From Neorhizobium populisoli (GTDB taxonomy: Bacteria; Pseudomonadota; Alphaproteobacteria; Rhizobiales; Rhizobiaceae): DNA of 64,000 nucleotides. Positions 51,986-61,411 of this stretch are shown in pieces (the stretch's first letter is position 1; every line of letters starts with the position of its first letter). The position numbers and the translations under genes are program-made. The notes below the pieces were generated by a model, which was not told the DNA's origin, searched no databases, and was given only the letters and a program-made list of their open reading frames with translations. The stretch spans positions 802,002-866,001 of the forward strand of contig NZ_JAHYCB010000001.1 in the NCBI RefSeq assembly GCF_019430945.1. The letters run 5' to 3'.

Positions 51986-52561
51986 ATGTTTGATCCAAGA
52001 GAGAAGATTGCTCTCTTCATTGACGGCGCTAATCTTTACGCCGCTTCGAAAAGCCTCGGTTTCGATATCGATTACCGGAAACTTCTGAAGGCTTTCCAGA
52101 AGCGCGGTTATCTTCTCCGGGCCTATTATTACACAGCATTGATCGAGGATCAGGAATATTCGTCGATCCGTCCTTTGATCGACTGGCTGGATTACAACGG
52201 CTACAAGGTTGTCACCAAGCCGGCCAAGGAATTCACCGATTCCATGGGCCGCCGCAAGGTCAAGGGCAATATGGATATCGAGCTGGCGATCGACGCTATG
52301 GAGCAGTCCGAAACCGTCGATCATCTGGTTCTGTTTTCCGGCGACGGCGACTTCACGACGCTTGTCGAGGCGCTGCAGCGCAAGGGCCGCAAGGTTTCGG
52401 TCGTGTCGACCATGTCCACCCAGCCGCCGATGATCGCCGACGACCTGCGCCGCCAGGCCGATCATTTCATCGACCTGATGACGCTGAAGGCCGAAGTCGG
52501 TCGTGACCCGTCCGAACGGCCGGCGCGTCCGACCGAGCCGGTCGAACCTGCCGACGTCTGA
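51986..52561 (+). CDS. NYN-domain protein, LabA/DUF88-like
   Basis: A 191-residue protein of the PIN-like NYN family (LabA/DUF88). Metal-binding Asp are in ALFIDGANLYAAS, the MDIELAIDAM stretch and LVLFSGDGDFTTLVEAL. A short Pro/Glu tail ends the chain. NYN proteins are thought to be RNases. LabA is an output repressor of the cyanobacterial clock, but LabA-like proteins are common, so no direct link to the Kai operon here is claimed. GGAG lies six bases before the ATG. Confidence 0.9.
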   Translation: MFDPREKIALFIDGANLYAASKSLGFDIDYRKLLKAFQKRGYLLRAYYYTALIEDQEYSSIRPLIDWLDYNGYKVVTKPAKEFTDSMGRRKVKGNMDIELAIDAMEQSETVDHLVLFSGDGDFTTLVEALQRKGRKVSVVSTMSTQPPMIADDLRRQADHFIDLMTLKAEVGRDPSERPARPTEPVEPADV

Positions 52562-52580
52562 TCTCTCTGGATGCTTTTGA

Positions 52581-52616
52581 AAATAGGCGCCCGTTTTTCG
52601 GCGGCGCCTATTTTCG
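52581..52616 (+). terminator. terminator of the NYN gene
   Basis: An 11-bp stem (52581-52591 with 52603-52613) and a T-rich tail TTTTCG follow the stop by 20 bases. It ends 20 bases before the ada start. Confidence 0.8.
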
Positions 52617-52635
52617 TTTGTGCTAGAAAAGCGCC

Positions 52636-53694
52636 ATGCTTTTCGAACGCCCTTCCGATGATATTCTCTACGACGCACTGGTTGCCCGCGATGCTTCCTA
52701 TGAAGGTTTTGCCTGGGCGGCGGTGAAGACGACCGGCATTTTTTGCCGCCTCACCTGCCCGGCCCGCAAGCCGAAGCGAGAGAACACCAATTTCTTCGAG
52801 ACGATCGCCGAATGCCTGGAGGCAGGTTTCCGCCCCTGCAGCCGCTGCCGGCCGATGCTGAAATTCGGAGAGGCGGATCCGATGGTGACGCGGCTCGTCG
52901 ATGCCCTGGATGCCGAACCCTTCCGGCGCTGGAGCGAGGATGATGTGACCGCGCTTGGTATCGATCCCTCCACCGCCCGGCGTGCCTTCAAGCGGCAATT
53001 CGGCATGAGCTTTCTGGAAATGGCGCGGCTGAGGCGGATGGGCAAGGCGGCCGAGACGCTGAACGAGGGTGCCAGCGTCATCGATGCGCAGCTCGATGCC
53101 GGGTTTGAGTCGGGCAGCGGTTTTCGCGCCGCGGTGACGAAGCTTTTCGGTGCGGCGCCAGCGCATCTGCGTGGCAAGGAACTGCTGCGCGCCGACTGGA
53201 TCGAAACGCCGATCGGCCCGATGATGGCGATCGCCGATGCCCATGCGCTGCACATCCTCGAATTCGCCGAACGCAAAGCGCTGCCGGCGGAGATCAAGAA
53301 GCTTCAGACCTTCACCGGCAGCGGCATCGTCATGGGCCGGCATCCGCCGATCGACCAGATCGAAGCGGAGCTGAAGGCCTATTTCGCCGGCGAGGATCGC
53401 GGGTTTGAGACCCGGATTGCGGGGCATGGTTCGTCGTTTCAGCGGCAGGTGTGGGATGCCTTGCGGGCGATCCCGGTCGGCATTTCGCAAACCTATGGTT
53501 CGGTTGCCGCAGGGCTCGGGCTGCCGTCATCGACGCGGGCGGTGGCGGGTGCAAACGGGGCAAACCAGATCGCCATCGTCATTCCCTGCCATCGACTGGT
53601 CGGGGCGGATGGCAGCCTGACCGGATATGGCGGCGGATTGTGGCGAAAGCGTTGGCTGCTGGAGCATGAGCGGCGGATGGCGGGGAAACGCTAA
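52636..53694 (+). CDS. ada: Ada: DNA-methylphosphotriester/O6-alkylguanine repair protein and activator
   Basis: A 352-residue protein with all three Ada parts. The N-terminal zinc domain has Cys37, Cys41, Cys68 and Cys71 (Cys37 being the methyl-phosphotriester acceptor). Residues ~85-185 are the AraC-type DNA-binding domain. The C-terminal methyltransferase carries the acceptor Cys318 in IPCHR. Methylation turns the protein into an activator of its own adaptive response. No alkB or alkA is adjacent. Confidence 0.94.
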   Translation: MLFERPSDDILYDALVARDASYEGFAWAAVKTTGIFCRLTCPARKPKRENTNFFETIAECLEAGFRPCSRCRPMLKFGEADPMVTRLVDALDAEPFRRWSEDDVTALGIDPSTARRAFKRQFGMSFLEMARLRRMGKAAETLNEGASVIDAQLDAGFESGSGFRAAVTKLFGAAPAHLRGKELLRADWIETPIGPMMAIADAHALHILEFAERKALPAEIKKLQTFTGSGIVMGRHPPIDQIEAELKAYFAGEDRGFETRIAGHGSSFQRQVWDALRAIPVGISQTYGSVAAGLGLPSSTRAVAGANGANQIAIVIPCHRLVGADGSLTGYGGGLWRKRWLLEHERRMAGKR

Positions 53695-53714
53695 TCTAGG
53701 GCAGTACCCAGAAT

Positions 53715-53910
53715 ACCCCCCTCTGCCCTGCCGGGCATCTCCCCCTCAAGGGGGGAGATTGGCTTGGTACACCGGTTTCCCCAAACAACAATCGTCGCCA
53801 TCGACACATCTTTGATTGCCGTCGGCGATACGGTTAGTCTGGTGGGAAGTTCGTGCCACGAGTCAATCTCCCCCCTTGAGGGGAGATGCCCGGCAGGGCA
53901 GAGGGGGGTG
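53715..53910. repeat. long inverted-repeat intergenic element, type C (RIME/MITE-like)
   Basis: Two arms of about 47 bases, 53715-53762 and 53864-53910, are inverted copies with about one base of difference. Each arm holds CCCTGCCGGGCA and CCCCTCAAGGGG palindromes. The unrelated centre is about 100 bases. It lies between the converging ada and TM genes; no gene is visible. The structure resembles a small inverted-repeat transposable or mosaic element; no target duplication is obvious. Confidence 0.8.
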
Positions 53911-53929
53911 CCACACACTCTAACGCTAC

Positions 53930-54940
53930 CTAAGCCGAAGCCACTTCCCTCATCTCCAATCCATCACCCGAACTCCGCCTCGCCTTCCTCGCCCGAAACA
54001 CCGCCTCGACGATCAGCGACAGCGGCAATCCGATGAAGAACGGGATGAAGAAATAGATCACCCGGAAGGCGACAAGCGAGCCGATCGAGGCCTGATCTCC
54101 CATCACATGCTGCACCGTCGCTTCCAGCACGCCGAGGCCGCCCGGCGCATGAGTGATGAGGATCGCAAGGTTGGCCAGTACGAAGGCAGTTGCGGCCTTC
54201 AGGTAGCTGACATCGGCGCTCGCAGCCATCACCTCACGCAGGCAGGCGGAGACCAGGGCGAAATTGATCGTGCCGATCACTACCTGTGCGATGGCGATCT
54301 TCAGTGTCGGCATTTCGAAGGTCCAGGAGCGGATTTTCAGCGGCGTTCGGACGAAGGCGGCAAGCGCCAGATAACCGGCCGTCGCGGCCAGGCAGGCAAA
54401 TCCGATTGCCATTACGGCTCCTTCGCCGAGACCCAATACGGTTGCTGCATCCTTCGGATTGATCATCATGACGATGCCCGACAACACGGCCATGCCGATG
54501 CCGACGGTCACACCCGAAAGCAGCACGATCTTGGCGACGTCCTCGGTGCTCATGCCCCAATGGGCGTAGTAACGATAACGCAACGCCCCGCTGCTCAGGC
54601 CGGACAGGCCGACACTCTGGCCGATCGAAAGCGCGATGAAGGAGGCAAGTCCGATCTTCGGATAGGCGAGATCGTTCTTCACGTAACGCACGCCGGCCCA
54701 GTCGAAACCGCTAAGGCACAGGTAGGAACCGAAGGCAAAAACGAGTGCCAGAACCAGATTGTAGGTGGGGATCGCCCGGACGGATTCGACGATGTCGCTG
54801 AGCGAATATTCCCGAAACGTATGATAGAGAAGATATCCGGCGGCCCCGAAGCCGACCACCAGCATGCCATAGGTAAATATCTGTTTTCGCGTCATCGCCC
54901 GCTCGCCTGGATAAGATCGGGGCAAACGGGCGTGAGACAT
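53930..54940 (-). CDS. LPG-synthase TM-region protein (UPF0104/YbhN-like)
   Basis: A 336-residue integral membrane protein with about eight helices, matching the flippase-like N-terminal half of lysylphosphatidylglycerol synthase without the synthase domain (GLSGLSSGALRYRYYAHWGMS and ITHAPGGLGVLEATVQ are typical). AGGAA seven bases before the ATG at 54940 supports that start. Lipid transport or flipping is inferred; the lipid is unknown. Confidence 0.85.
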   Translation of the reverse strand: MSHARLPRSYPGERAMTRKQIFTYGMLVVGFGAAGYLLYHTFREYSLSDIVESVRAIPTYNLVLALVFAFGSYLCLSGFDWAGVRYVKNDLAYPKIGLASFIALSIGQSVGLSGLSSGALRYRYYAHWGMSTEDVAKIVLLSGVTVGIGMAVLSGIVMMINPKDAATVLGLGEGAVMAIGFACLAATAGYLALAAFVRTPLKIRSWTFEMPTLKIAIAQVVIGTINFALVSACLREVMAASADVSYLKAATAFVLANLAILITHAPGGLGVLEATVQHVMGDQASIGSLVAFRVIYFFIPFFIGLPLSLIVEAVFRARKARRSSGDGLEMREVASA

Positions 54941-55109
54941 TTTTGTTCCTGGAACAAAGGGCGCGCAAGAACGGAAAGCGATAGCGTGCGTTGTGCTATC
55001 CGTTTCTTACACGCCGGTTTATCCGCCGATGGACGTTAATGCGAAAATCGACTAGCGTAGCGAGGCAATTTGTATCGCGGCGTAGGTCGTAACTTCCATT
55101 GGAACGGCC

Positions 55110-55898
55110 ATGTCGGCAATCAGTAGAAACAACGTCAAAGTATCAGGTACGGGTGAACGGACCATGCTGTTCGCCCACGGCTTCGGATGCGACCAAGCCA
55201 TGTGGCGGTTCGTAGCGCCAAGCTTCAACGATGCTTTCAAGGTCGTCACCATGGACCATGTCGGAGCCGGTGGTTCCGATCCCGATGCTTACGACATCGG
55301 AAAATATGCTTCGCTCGATGGCTATGCCGACGACATCGTCGAAGTCGGCCGCGAAATGGGCATCCGGAACGGGATATTCGTCGGCCACTCGGTAAGCTCC
55401 ATGATCGGCGCGCTTGCCTCGATCAAGGCCCCCGAACTGTTCAACACGCTGATCATGGTCGGCCCCTCGCCACGATATATCGACGACGGAGCTTATGTCG
55501 GCGGCTTCGGCGCATCCGATATCGAAGAGCTGCTGGCATCGTTCGCCGACAATCCCCTGGCCTGGTCGGCTTCCATGGCTCCCGCGATCATGGGCAATGC
55601 AGATCGGCCCGAACTCGGACAGGAGCTGACGGAGAGTTTTTGCCGCACCGACCCAAGGATTGCCCGGGAATTTGCGCGGGCGACGTTTACCTCCGACAAT
55701 CGCGCCGACCTGCCGAAGGTGACCGCGCGCACCCTAATCCTTCAATGCCGCGACGACATCATCGCCGGAGAGAAGGTCGGAGAATACGTTCGCGACAACA
55801 TCTCCGGCAGCCAGCTGATTCTGCTCGATGCCACGGGACATTGCCCCAATCTCAGCGCGCCTGACGAGGTCACGAAGGCGATCAAGGAATTCGTCTGA
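55110..55898 (+). CDS. RsbQ-like alpha/beta hydrolase
   Basis: A 262-residue hydrolase. The catalytic triad is Ser94 (VGHSVSS), Asp215/216 (CRDDIIA) and His244 (ATGHCP). These positions closely match RsbQ of Bacillus subtilis (96, 219, 247 from memory). The start NNVKVSGTGERTMLFAHGFG is also RsbQ-like. RsbQ provides an unknown small molecule to the PAS domain of RsbP. The next gene, five bases away, encodes a PAS histidine kinase, the same logic with a different output. D14/KAI2 belongs to the same fold. Confidence 0.9.
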   Translation: MSAISRNNVKVSGTGERTMLFAHGFGCDQAMWRFVAPSFNDAFKVVTMDHVGAGGSDPDAYDIGKYASLDGYADDIVEVGREMGIRNGIFVGHSVSSMIGALASIKAPELFNTLIMVGPSPRYIDDGAYVGGFGASDIEELLASFADNPLAWSASMAPAIMGNADRPELGQELTESFCRTDPRIAREFARATFTSDNRADLPKVTARTLILQCRDDIIAGEKVGEYVRDNISGSQLILLDATGHCPNLSAPDEVTKAIKEFV

Positions 55899-55903
55899 CG
55901 TCG

Positions 55904-57010
55904 ATGACAGAGGAATTGGACTACAGGAAACTCTTCGACGAAGCGCCCTGCGGTTACGTACTGCTGAGTGCCGATGGCGTCATCCTCAAGACGAACGACT
56001 GGGTTGCCAATCTGCTGGGATATCCGACGGGCGAAATCGACGGCAAACGCTTGCGCGACATTTTCAGCATGTCCGCCCGGATCCTGTTCGAGACCAATCT
56101 GGCGCCTCTTCTCAAGCTTCAGAAAAATATCCGAGAGGTTACCCTCGACCTCAAGCGGAGCGACGGAACCTTGGTGCCCGTCATCATGGGCGCAACCTCC
56201 TTTCCCGATCCTCTCGGCAATGCAAATACGATCCGCATCGTTTTCCTGGAGGCAGGCGAAAGACGTCTTTACGAACGCGAACTCGTCAGCGCGCGCGACA
56301 ATGCCCAGAAAGGGCTGCAGAAGGAAATGGATGACGGACAGTTGCGGGAGCAATTCGTCGCCGTCCTCGGCCACGACCTTCGAAATCCCTTGTCTTCGAT
56401 CTCCGCGGCAGCCCGTATTCTATCGAAAGAGACCCTCAGCGACCGAGGTCGGCAGGTCATCGGGTTGATGCAGGGCAGCGTGCTCAGGATGTCCGGGCTC
56501 ATCGACAACGTCCTGGATTTCGCCCGCGCCCGGCTTGGAGGCGGCATCGGCCTGCAGTTGCGCGTGGAAGACACGCTGGAGCCGCTGATCAATCAGGTTG
56601 TCCAGGAACTGAGGGCATCCAGTCCGGACCACGACGTCCTCATGTCCTATACGGCAACTCGACCTGTCGAATGCGACACGTCCAAGATAGGTCAGCTGGT
56701 GTCCAATCTGGTGGGGAATGCCCTCAGCCATGGCGACAAACGACAGCCTATCCGGATTGGCGCGGAAACCACGGAGAATGGCTCGTTCCGGCTCTGGGTC
56801 GCGAACGGGGGAAAACCGATAGCGGCTGAAGCGATGCCAACCCTGTTCAATCCGTTCGTGCGCGGTCAGTCGCAAGGATACAAAGACGGGCTTGGCCTTG
56901 GTCTCTACATCGCCCACGAAATCGCCAAGGCCCACGGCGGCACGCTTACGGCAACCTCAACCGAACAGGAAACGTGTTTCCTGTTCGAAATGCCGAATAC
57001 GGTCGGCTGA
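55904..57010 (+). CDS. PAS-domain sensor histidine kinase
   Basis: A 368-residue soluble kinase. Residues ~7-120 form a PAS domain (LFDEAPCGYVLLSADGVILKTN). The linker coiled-coil leads to HisKA with His157 (VLGHDLRNPL) and a HATPase with NALSHG and GLGLGLYIAHEI. No receiver domain or membrane helix. It lies five bases after the RsbQ-like hydrolase gene, so the two are one operon. Response regulator not found in the window. Confidence 0.9.
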   Translation: MTEELDYRKLFDEAPCGYVLLSADGVILKTNDWVANLLGYPTGEIDGKRLRDIFSMSARILFETNLAPLLKLQKNIREVTLDLKRSDGTLVPVIMGATSFPDPLGNANTIRIVFLEAGERRLYERELVSARDNAQKGLQKEMDDGQLREQFVAVLGHDLRNPLSSISAAARILSKETLSDRGRQVIGLMQGSVLRMSGLIDNVLDFARARLGGGIGLQLRVEDTLEPLINQVVQELRASSPDHDVLMSYTATRPVECDTSKIGQLVSNLVGNALSHGDKRQPIRIGAETTENGSFRLWVANGGKPIAAEAMPTLFNPFVRGQSQGYKDGLGLGLYIAHEIAKAHGGTLTATSTEQETCFLFEMPNTVG

Positions 57011-57130
57011 AGCAATCTTCTCGCCAGCCGGCATACCCCTGAAGTACCCGCTACCGGTGCGAAACTTTCAGGAATGCGTTAGTGTTTGACGCCCGGGAAG
57101 GCGCTGCCTCACCAAAGAATGTCAATCCGC

Positions 57131-57607
57131 TCAATTCGCCTTCATCAGCCGCTGCTTCTGGCGGTTCCAGTCGCGTTCTTTCTCGGTCTCGCGCTTGTCG
57201 TGCAGCTTCTTACCCTTGGCAAGGGCAAGCTCGAGCTTGGCGCGGCCTTTTTCGTTGAAGTAAATCTTCAACGGCACCAGCGTCATGCCCTCACGGTTGA
57301 TGCCGACGCGTAGTTTGTTGATCTCGCGCTTGGAGAGCAACAGCTTGCGGCGGCGGCGCGGTTCGTGGTTGAAGCGGTTCGCCTGCAGATATTCCGGCAA
57401 GTGCGAATTGATCAGCCAAATTTCCTCGCCCTCGTCGGACGCATAGGATTCGGCGATATTCGCCTTGCCTTCGCGCAGCGACTTGACCTCGGTCCCTGTC
57501 AGCACCAGGCCCGCCTCGTAAGTATCGATGATTTCATAATTGAAGCGGGCCTTACGGTTTTCCGCGACAATTTTGTTCACCGTGCGCTGGCTGCCTCTGG
57601 GTGCCAT
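57131..57607 (-). CDS. smpB: SsrA-binding protein
   Basis: A 158-residue protein starting [20 protein letters not shown], with the oligonucleotide-binding core [22 protein letters not shown] and the basic C-terminal tail ([19 protein letters not shown]) that reads the ribosomal decoding centre in trans-translation. The start at 57607 fits the family. dapA lies upstream in the same direction. The tmRNA gene itself is not seen in the window. Confidence 0.95.
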   Translation of the reverse strand: MAPRGSQRTVNKIVAENRKARFNYEIIDTYEAGLVLTGTEVKSLREGKANIAESYASDEGEEIWLINSHLPEYLQANRFNHEPRRRRKLLLSKREINKLRVGINREGMTLVPLKIYFNEKGRAKLELALAKGKKLHDKRETEKERDWNRQKQRLMKAN

Positions 57608-57724
57608 GAGAATATCGTCCAATCCGCCCTGCGAATTTCGAAAACAAATCCCCGCCCATCATCCCCGGGCGATGGGGCAATGAGCGGGGTCACAATTATG
57701 TAATGCGGCCAAGGCCGAAAGTGA

Positions 57725-57744
57725 AGCGGTCCAAAACGACCGCT
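57725..57744 (-). terminator. hairpin between dapA and smpB
   Basis: A 7-bp stem (57725-57731 with 57738-57744, loop CAAAAC) lies 26-45 bases after the dapA stop and before smpB, with a TTCAC-TTTC tract on the minus strand. It may end part of the dapA transcripts. Confidence 0.45.
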
Positions 57745-57769
57745 CTCCTTTGCCTCCCTTCAGGAGGCC

Positions 57770-58654
57770 TCAGTTCAGCAGACCGGCGTGACGCAGCGCC
57801 GCATCGATCGCCGCTTCCGTTGCCGGTTCGAGCGTCGAGACGAGCGGCGAGCGCACGGTGCGGTTCATGCCGCGGATCTTGTGCAGGCCGTATTTGGCGC
57901 CACAGAGGCCGGGCTCCAGGAAGATCGCCTTGTGCAGCGGCATCAGGCGGTCCTGATATTCCAGCGCCTTCTTGTAATCGCCGGCCAGCGTTGCCGCCTG
58001 GAATTCCGCACAGAGGCGCGGTGCAACGTTGGCGGTCACCGAGATGCAGCCGACGCCGCCATGGGCGTTGAAGCCGAGAGCGGTGGCATCCTCTCCGGAC
58101 AGCTGGATGAAATCCGGGCCGCAGGTGATGCGCTGTTCGGAAACACGCTCGATCTTGCCAGTCGCATCCTTGACGCCGACGATGTTCTTGTGCGCCTTGA
58201 CCAGCGCACCCATCGTTTCCGGCGACATGTCAATGACTGAACGCGGCGGGATGTTGTAGATGATGATCGGCAGCTTGGTCGCTTCGGCAATCGCCGAGAA
58301 ATGCGCGATCATGCCCTTCTGGGTCGGCTTGTTGTAATAGGGCGTCACGACCAGGATCGCATCAGCGCCGGCCTTTTCGGCATGCTGCGCCAGTTCGACG
58401 GCTTCGCGGGTGTTGTTCGAGCCCGCGCCGGCGATGACCGGCACGCGTTTCTTCGCCACCTCGACACAGACTTCCACGACGCGCTTGTGCTCATCGTGGC
58501 TCAGTGTCGGCGATTCACCGGTGGTGCCGACCGGCACCAGACCGCTTGAACCTTCACCGAGCTGCCACTCCACATGAGCGGCGAAAGCGTCTTCGTCCAC
58601 CGCGCCTGCGGCGGTGAACGGGGTGACGAGGGCGGGCATCGATCCCTTGAACAT
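57770..58654 (-). CDS. dapA: 4-hydroxy-tetrahydrodipicolinate synthase
   Basis: A 294-residue TIM-barrel enzyme. Lys162 (IVGVKDATG) forms the Schiff base with pyruvate and Tyr133 (IIYNIPPR) completes the triad with the Thr pair in GTTGESPTL. It condenses pyruvate with aspartate semialdehyde in lysine and diaminopimelate synthesis. GGGAG lies upstream of the ATG at 58654; the frame stays open upstream. Divergent from the lytic transglycosylase. Confidence 0.95.
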   Translation of the reverse strand: MFKGSMPALVTPFTAAGAVDEDAFAAHVEWQLGEGSSGLVPVGTTGESPTLSHDEHKRVVEVCVEVAKKRVPVIAGAGSNNTREAVELAQHAEKAGADAILVVTPYYNKPTQKGMIAHFSAIAEATKLPIIIYNIPPRSVIDMSPETMGALVKAHKNIVGVKDATGKIERVSEQRITCGPDFIQLSGEDATALGFNAHGGVGCISVTANVAPRLCAEFQAATLAGDYKKALEYQDRLMPLHKAIFLEPGLCGAKYGLHKIRGMNRTVRSPLVSTLEPATEAAIDAALRHAGLLN

Positions 58655-58937
58655 TCCAAAACTCCCAGTCGGCCGATGTTCATTCTTCAGCCGTAATCCG
58701 CAACTATTAGAGGCTGCCGGAAAATTTGGATAGAGCCGCATTGCGGCTTGGCTCCAGCTCCGAAAGCATCTCAGGTCGCGCACCATAAAGCGGCGGGATA
58801 GCGCCGACAAGCGCGGCAGGACGCGATTTCATGCGGAATCTCATATGAGAAAGCCCGCATTTTCATAAGTATGGTAAGGTTTCGTTAATCGAGCGGGCGG
58901 TTAATAGGGGTTCACTATCTTTATCGCGAGTCACTGG

Positions 58938-61076
58938 ATGAAAAGGTCCGTTCTGCTTCTCGCAGCCCTTGGATTACCCTTCGGGTTCCCATGGGGTTTT
59001 GGCGCGGCAAGTGCACAGAACTTCACCACGACCTTGCCGGACAGCAGCGTCGCCCCCCTGCCCTTCGCACGGCCGGACAATCCCGTCGCCCGCACGGTTC
59101 CGGCAGCGATGCCGGTTCCGGATCTCGAAAACCCCAATGTTACCGGTGCGATCCCGCGTCCCGACCCGAATGCGCGCACCGGCCGCCTGACAGCGGCGCC
59201 GGAACTGAAGGCCGGGCTCGATGCGCTGTCGGCCAATGATATCGCCGAGGCGCTTGCGGTTCGTAACGGCCTGCTGCAGGGCTCGCTTGACCGGCATATC
59301 CTGACCTGGGCGATCGCCACATCCGGCGCACCGGGCGTGCCGTCCGGCGAGATTGCCGCAGCCCAGCAGGAATTGAAGGGCTGGCCGGGATTGAAAAGCC
59401 TGCGCGCCAATTCCGAACGCGCCCTTTATAGGGAAAACCCGCCGACCTCGACGATACTTGCCGCATTCGGCTCCACGAAACCCGAAACGACCGAGGGCGC
59501 CATCATTCTCGCGCGCGCCTTGACGGAAGCCGGCCGGAACGCCGATGCGGCCCGCTCGCTCAGGCAGATCTGGGTTTCGGAAACGCTCGACAAGCCGACC
59601 GAAGATAAGATCCTTGCTGAGTTTCCGCAGGGCTTCTCCGCTGCGGATCACAAGGCGCGGATGGATTTCCTGATGTACAAGGGCCGCGCTGCGCAGGCGA
59701 AGCGCTTCGGCGATCTCGGCCGTGCCGCCTCGCTCTACAAAGCCTGGGCTGGCGTAATCGGCAATGCCAAGAATGCTGAAGCACTATTGGCGGAAGTCGA
59801 GGGCTCGCTGAAGGCCGATCCAGGCCTGCTTTTCGCGCGGATCGAATATCTGCGCCGGCAGGACAATTATCGCGAGGCGGCCGAGCTTCTCGACAAGGCG
59901 CCGCGCGAGGCTGCGAAACTCGTCAACCCGGGTGAGTGGTGGAACGAGCGCCGCATCATCGCCCGCGGACTTGCTGATCAAGGCGATTTCAAGCTTGCCT
60001 ATCGTGCGGTTGCCAACACTGTTGCGGCCTCTTCGACCGATGTGGTGGATGCCGAGTTCCATGCGGGCTGGTATGCGCTACGGGCGCTGAACGATCCGAC
60101 CACGGCTGAGATGCACTTCCGCAAGATCCTTGAGACTTCTTCGCGCGCACTTTCAGCGTCCCGCGCCTGGTACTGGCTAGGTCGCGCCGCGGAGGCCGGC
60201 GGCCCAGGAAGCGCCAAGGAATTCTATACCAAGGCGGCGCATTATTCTGAAACCTTCTATGGCCAACTTGCCGGCGCGCGATTGGACATCAAGACGCTCA
60301 ATGTCGCCTATCCGACCCCGACTGCGACAGACCGTCAGAACTTTGAGAGTCGCGAAGCCGTAAAGGCCATTGCCCGGCTGGAACTGGCAGGCCATGCGAA
60401 GCGTGCCGGCGTGCTTTACCGCGCGCTTGCGGACGAAATGACCAGTCCCGGCGAGTTGGCGATCCTGGCAAGCCGCGCCGAAGCCCAGGACAACCACGCC
60501 CTTTCGCTGCAGATCGGCAAGACCGCCTTCGGCCGCGGCATCGACGTTGCAGCACTTGCCTATCCGATCGGCGTCATTCCCGCCGGCGCGAACATTTCCG
60601 GCTCCGGCAAAGCTCTCGCCTATGCCATCGCGCGACAGGAAAGCGCCTTCAATCCCGGCGCCGTTTCCGCCGCCAATGCCCGCGGACTTCTGCAGCTTCT
60701 TCCCGGCACGGCGCAGGGCGTCGCCAAGCGGCACGGCCTCAGCTATGCGGCCGCCAAGCTCACCAGTGACGCAGGCTACAACGCAACGCTCGGCGCCCAT
60801 TATCTCGGCGAACAGATCGATACGTTCGGCGGCTCCTATATCATGACATTCATCGCCTATAATGCCGGCCCGAAACGCGTGCCCGAATGGATCACCCGTT
60901 ACGGCGACCCACGCGGCAAATCGATCGATGATGTCGTCGACTGGATCGAACGCATCCCCTTCCCCGAAACGCGCAACTACGTGCAGCGGGTGATCGAAAA
61001 TTACGAGGTCTACAAGACCCGGCTGGGCCAGGCGGCAGATATAGAAGCCGACCTTAAATTCGGCCGCCAGCAGTAG
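58938..61076 (+). CDS. soluble lytic murein transglycosylase
   Basis: A 712-residue periplasmic enzyme with a signal peptide (to about GAASAQ). A long helical superhelix (about 60-545) precedes the SLT domain, whose catalytic Glu568 lies in ARQESAFNP, followed by ARGLLQLLPGTAQ and the IAYNAGPKRVPEW segment. It cleaves peptidoglycan to 1,6-anhydro-muropeptides. The divergent arrangement with dapA is common in related genomes. Confidence 0.93.
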   Translation: MKRSVLLLAALGLPFGFPWGFGAASAQNFTTTLPDSSVAPLPFARPDNPVARTVPAAMPVPDLENPNVTGAIPRPDPNARTGRLTAAPELKAGLDALSANDIAEALAVRNGLLQGSLDRHILTWAIATSGAPGVPSGEIAAAQQELKGWPGLKSLRANSERALYRENPPTSTILAAFGSTKPETTEGAIILARALTEAGRNADAARSLRQIWVSETLDKPTEDKILAEFPQGFSAADHKARMDFLMYKGRAAQAKRFGDLGRAASLYKAWAGVIGNAKNAEALLAEVEGSLKADPGLLFARIEYLRRQDNYREAAELLDKAPREAAKLVNPGEWWNERRIIARGLADQGDFKLAYRAVANTVAASSTDVVDAEFHAGWYALRALNDPTTAEMHFRKILETSSRALSASRAWYWLGRAAEAGGPGSAKEFYTKAAHYSETFYGQLAGARLDIKTLNVAYPTPTATDRQNFESREAVKAIARLELAGHAKRAGVLYRALADEMTSPGELAILASRAEAQDNHALSLQIGKTAFGRGIDVAALAYPIGVIPAGANISGSGKALAYAIARQESAFNPGAVSAANARGLLQLLPGTAQGVAKRHGLSYAAAKLTSDAGYNATLGAHYLGEQIDTFGGSYIMTFIAYNAGPKRVPEWITRYGDPRGKSIDDVVDWIERIPFPETRNYVQRVIENYEVYKTRLGQAADIEADLKFGRQQ

Positions 61077-61360
61077 CCGCTGTCTGCCGCTTTGGTAGCT
61101 AATGCTGCTGGATATCGGCGCGCTGGTGCTCGAGGTTTTCGAACATCCGGATCAGGGTGAGTCGCTGCAAAGCGGCGATTTTCTGCGTCCGGAATTGCGC
61201 GAAACAAAGACTCGGAGCTGCTTCGCGATCCCAAGAAAAGCTTGAAGGCTCCAGAGTCAGACAAACTGTAGGCCTGAAGCAGCGCGACTTTAAACAATCA
61301 GCCTCAATGAGAGTGCCCAATCACCCTGCCCGATCGCAATCGAAAACTTAGCCCAAAACA
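61077..61360. other. intergenic region without a supported gene
   Basis: Between the transglycosylase and porin genes lie 335 bases. Apart from the terminator at 61361-61388 I see no convincing gene; several short frames occur but lack ribosome binding sites. No tRNA or repeat is apparent. Confidence 0.5.
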
Positions 61361-61388
61361 AAAAAGCCTGGACCGAAGTCCAGGCTTT
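61361..61388 (-). terminator. terminator of the first porin gene
   Basis: An 11-bp stem (61363-61373 with 61378-61388, loop CGAA) lies 24 bases after the porin stop, with A5 to its left giving a T run on the minus strand. Confidence 0.9.
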
Positions 61389-61411
61389 CTTCATTCGATA
61401 GATCGTTCGGA

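Noticed and set aside
5038..53910. Possible CRISPR array from the repeated palindromes
   Set aside because: The repeats are scattered single elements between genes, not regularly spaced direct repeats with unique spacers, and no cas gene is present.
57608..57769. tmRNA gene next to smpB
   Set aside because: The gap is only about 160 bases, holds hairpins and no tmRNA-like tRNA ends that I can see.
61157..61351. Small plus-strand frame of 64 codons before the porins
   Set aside because: Basic, Ser-rich sequence with no ribosome binding site or domain; more likely chance.
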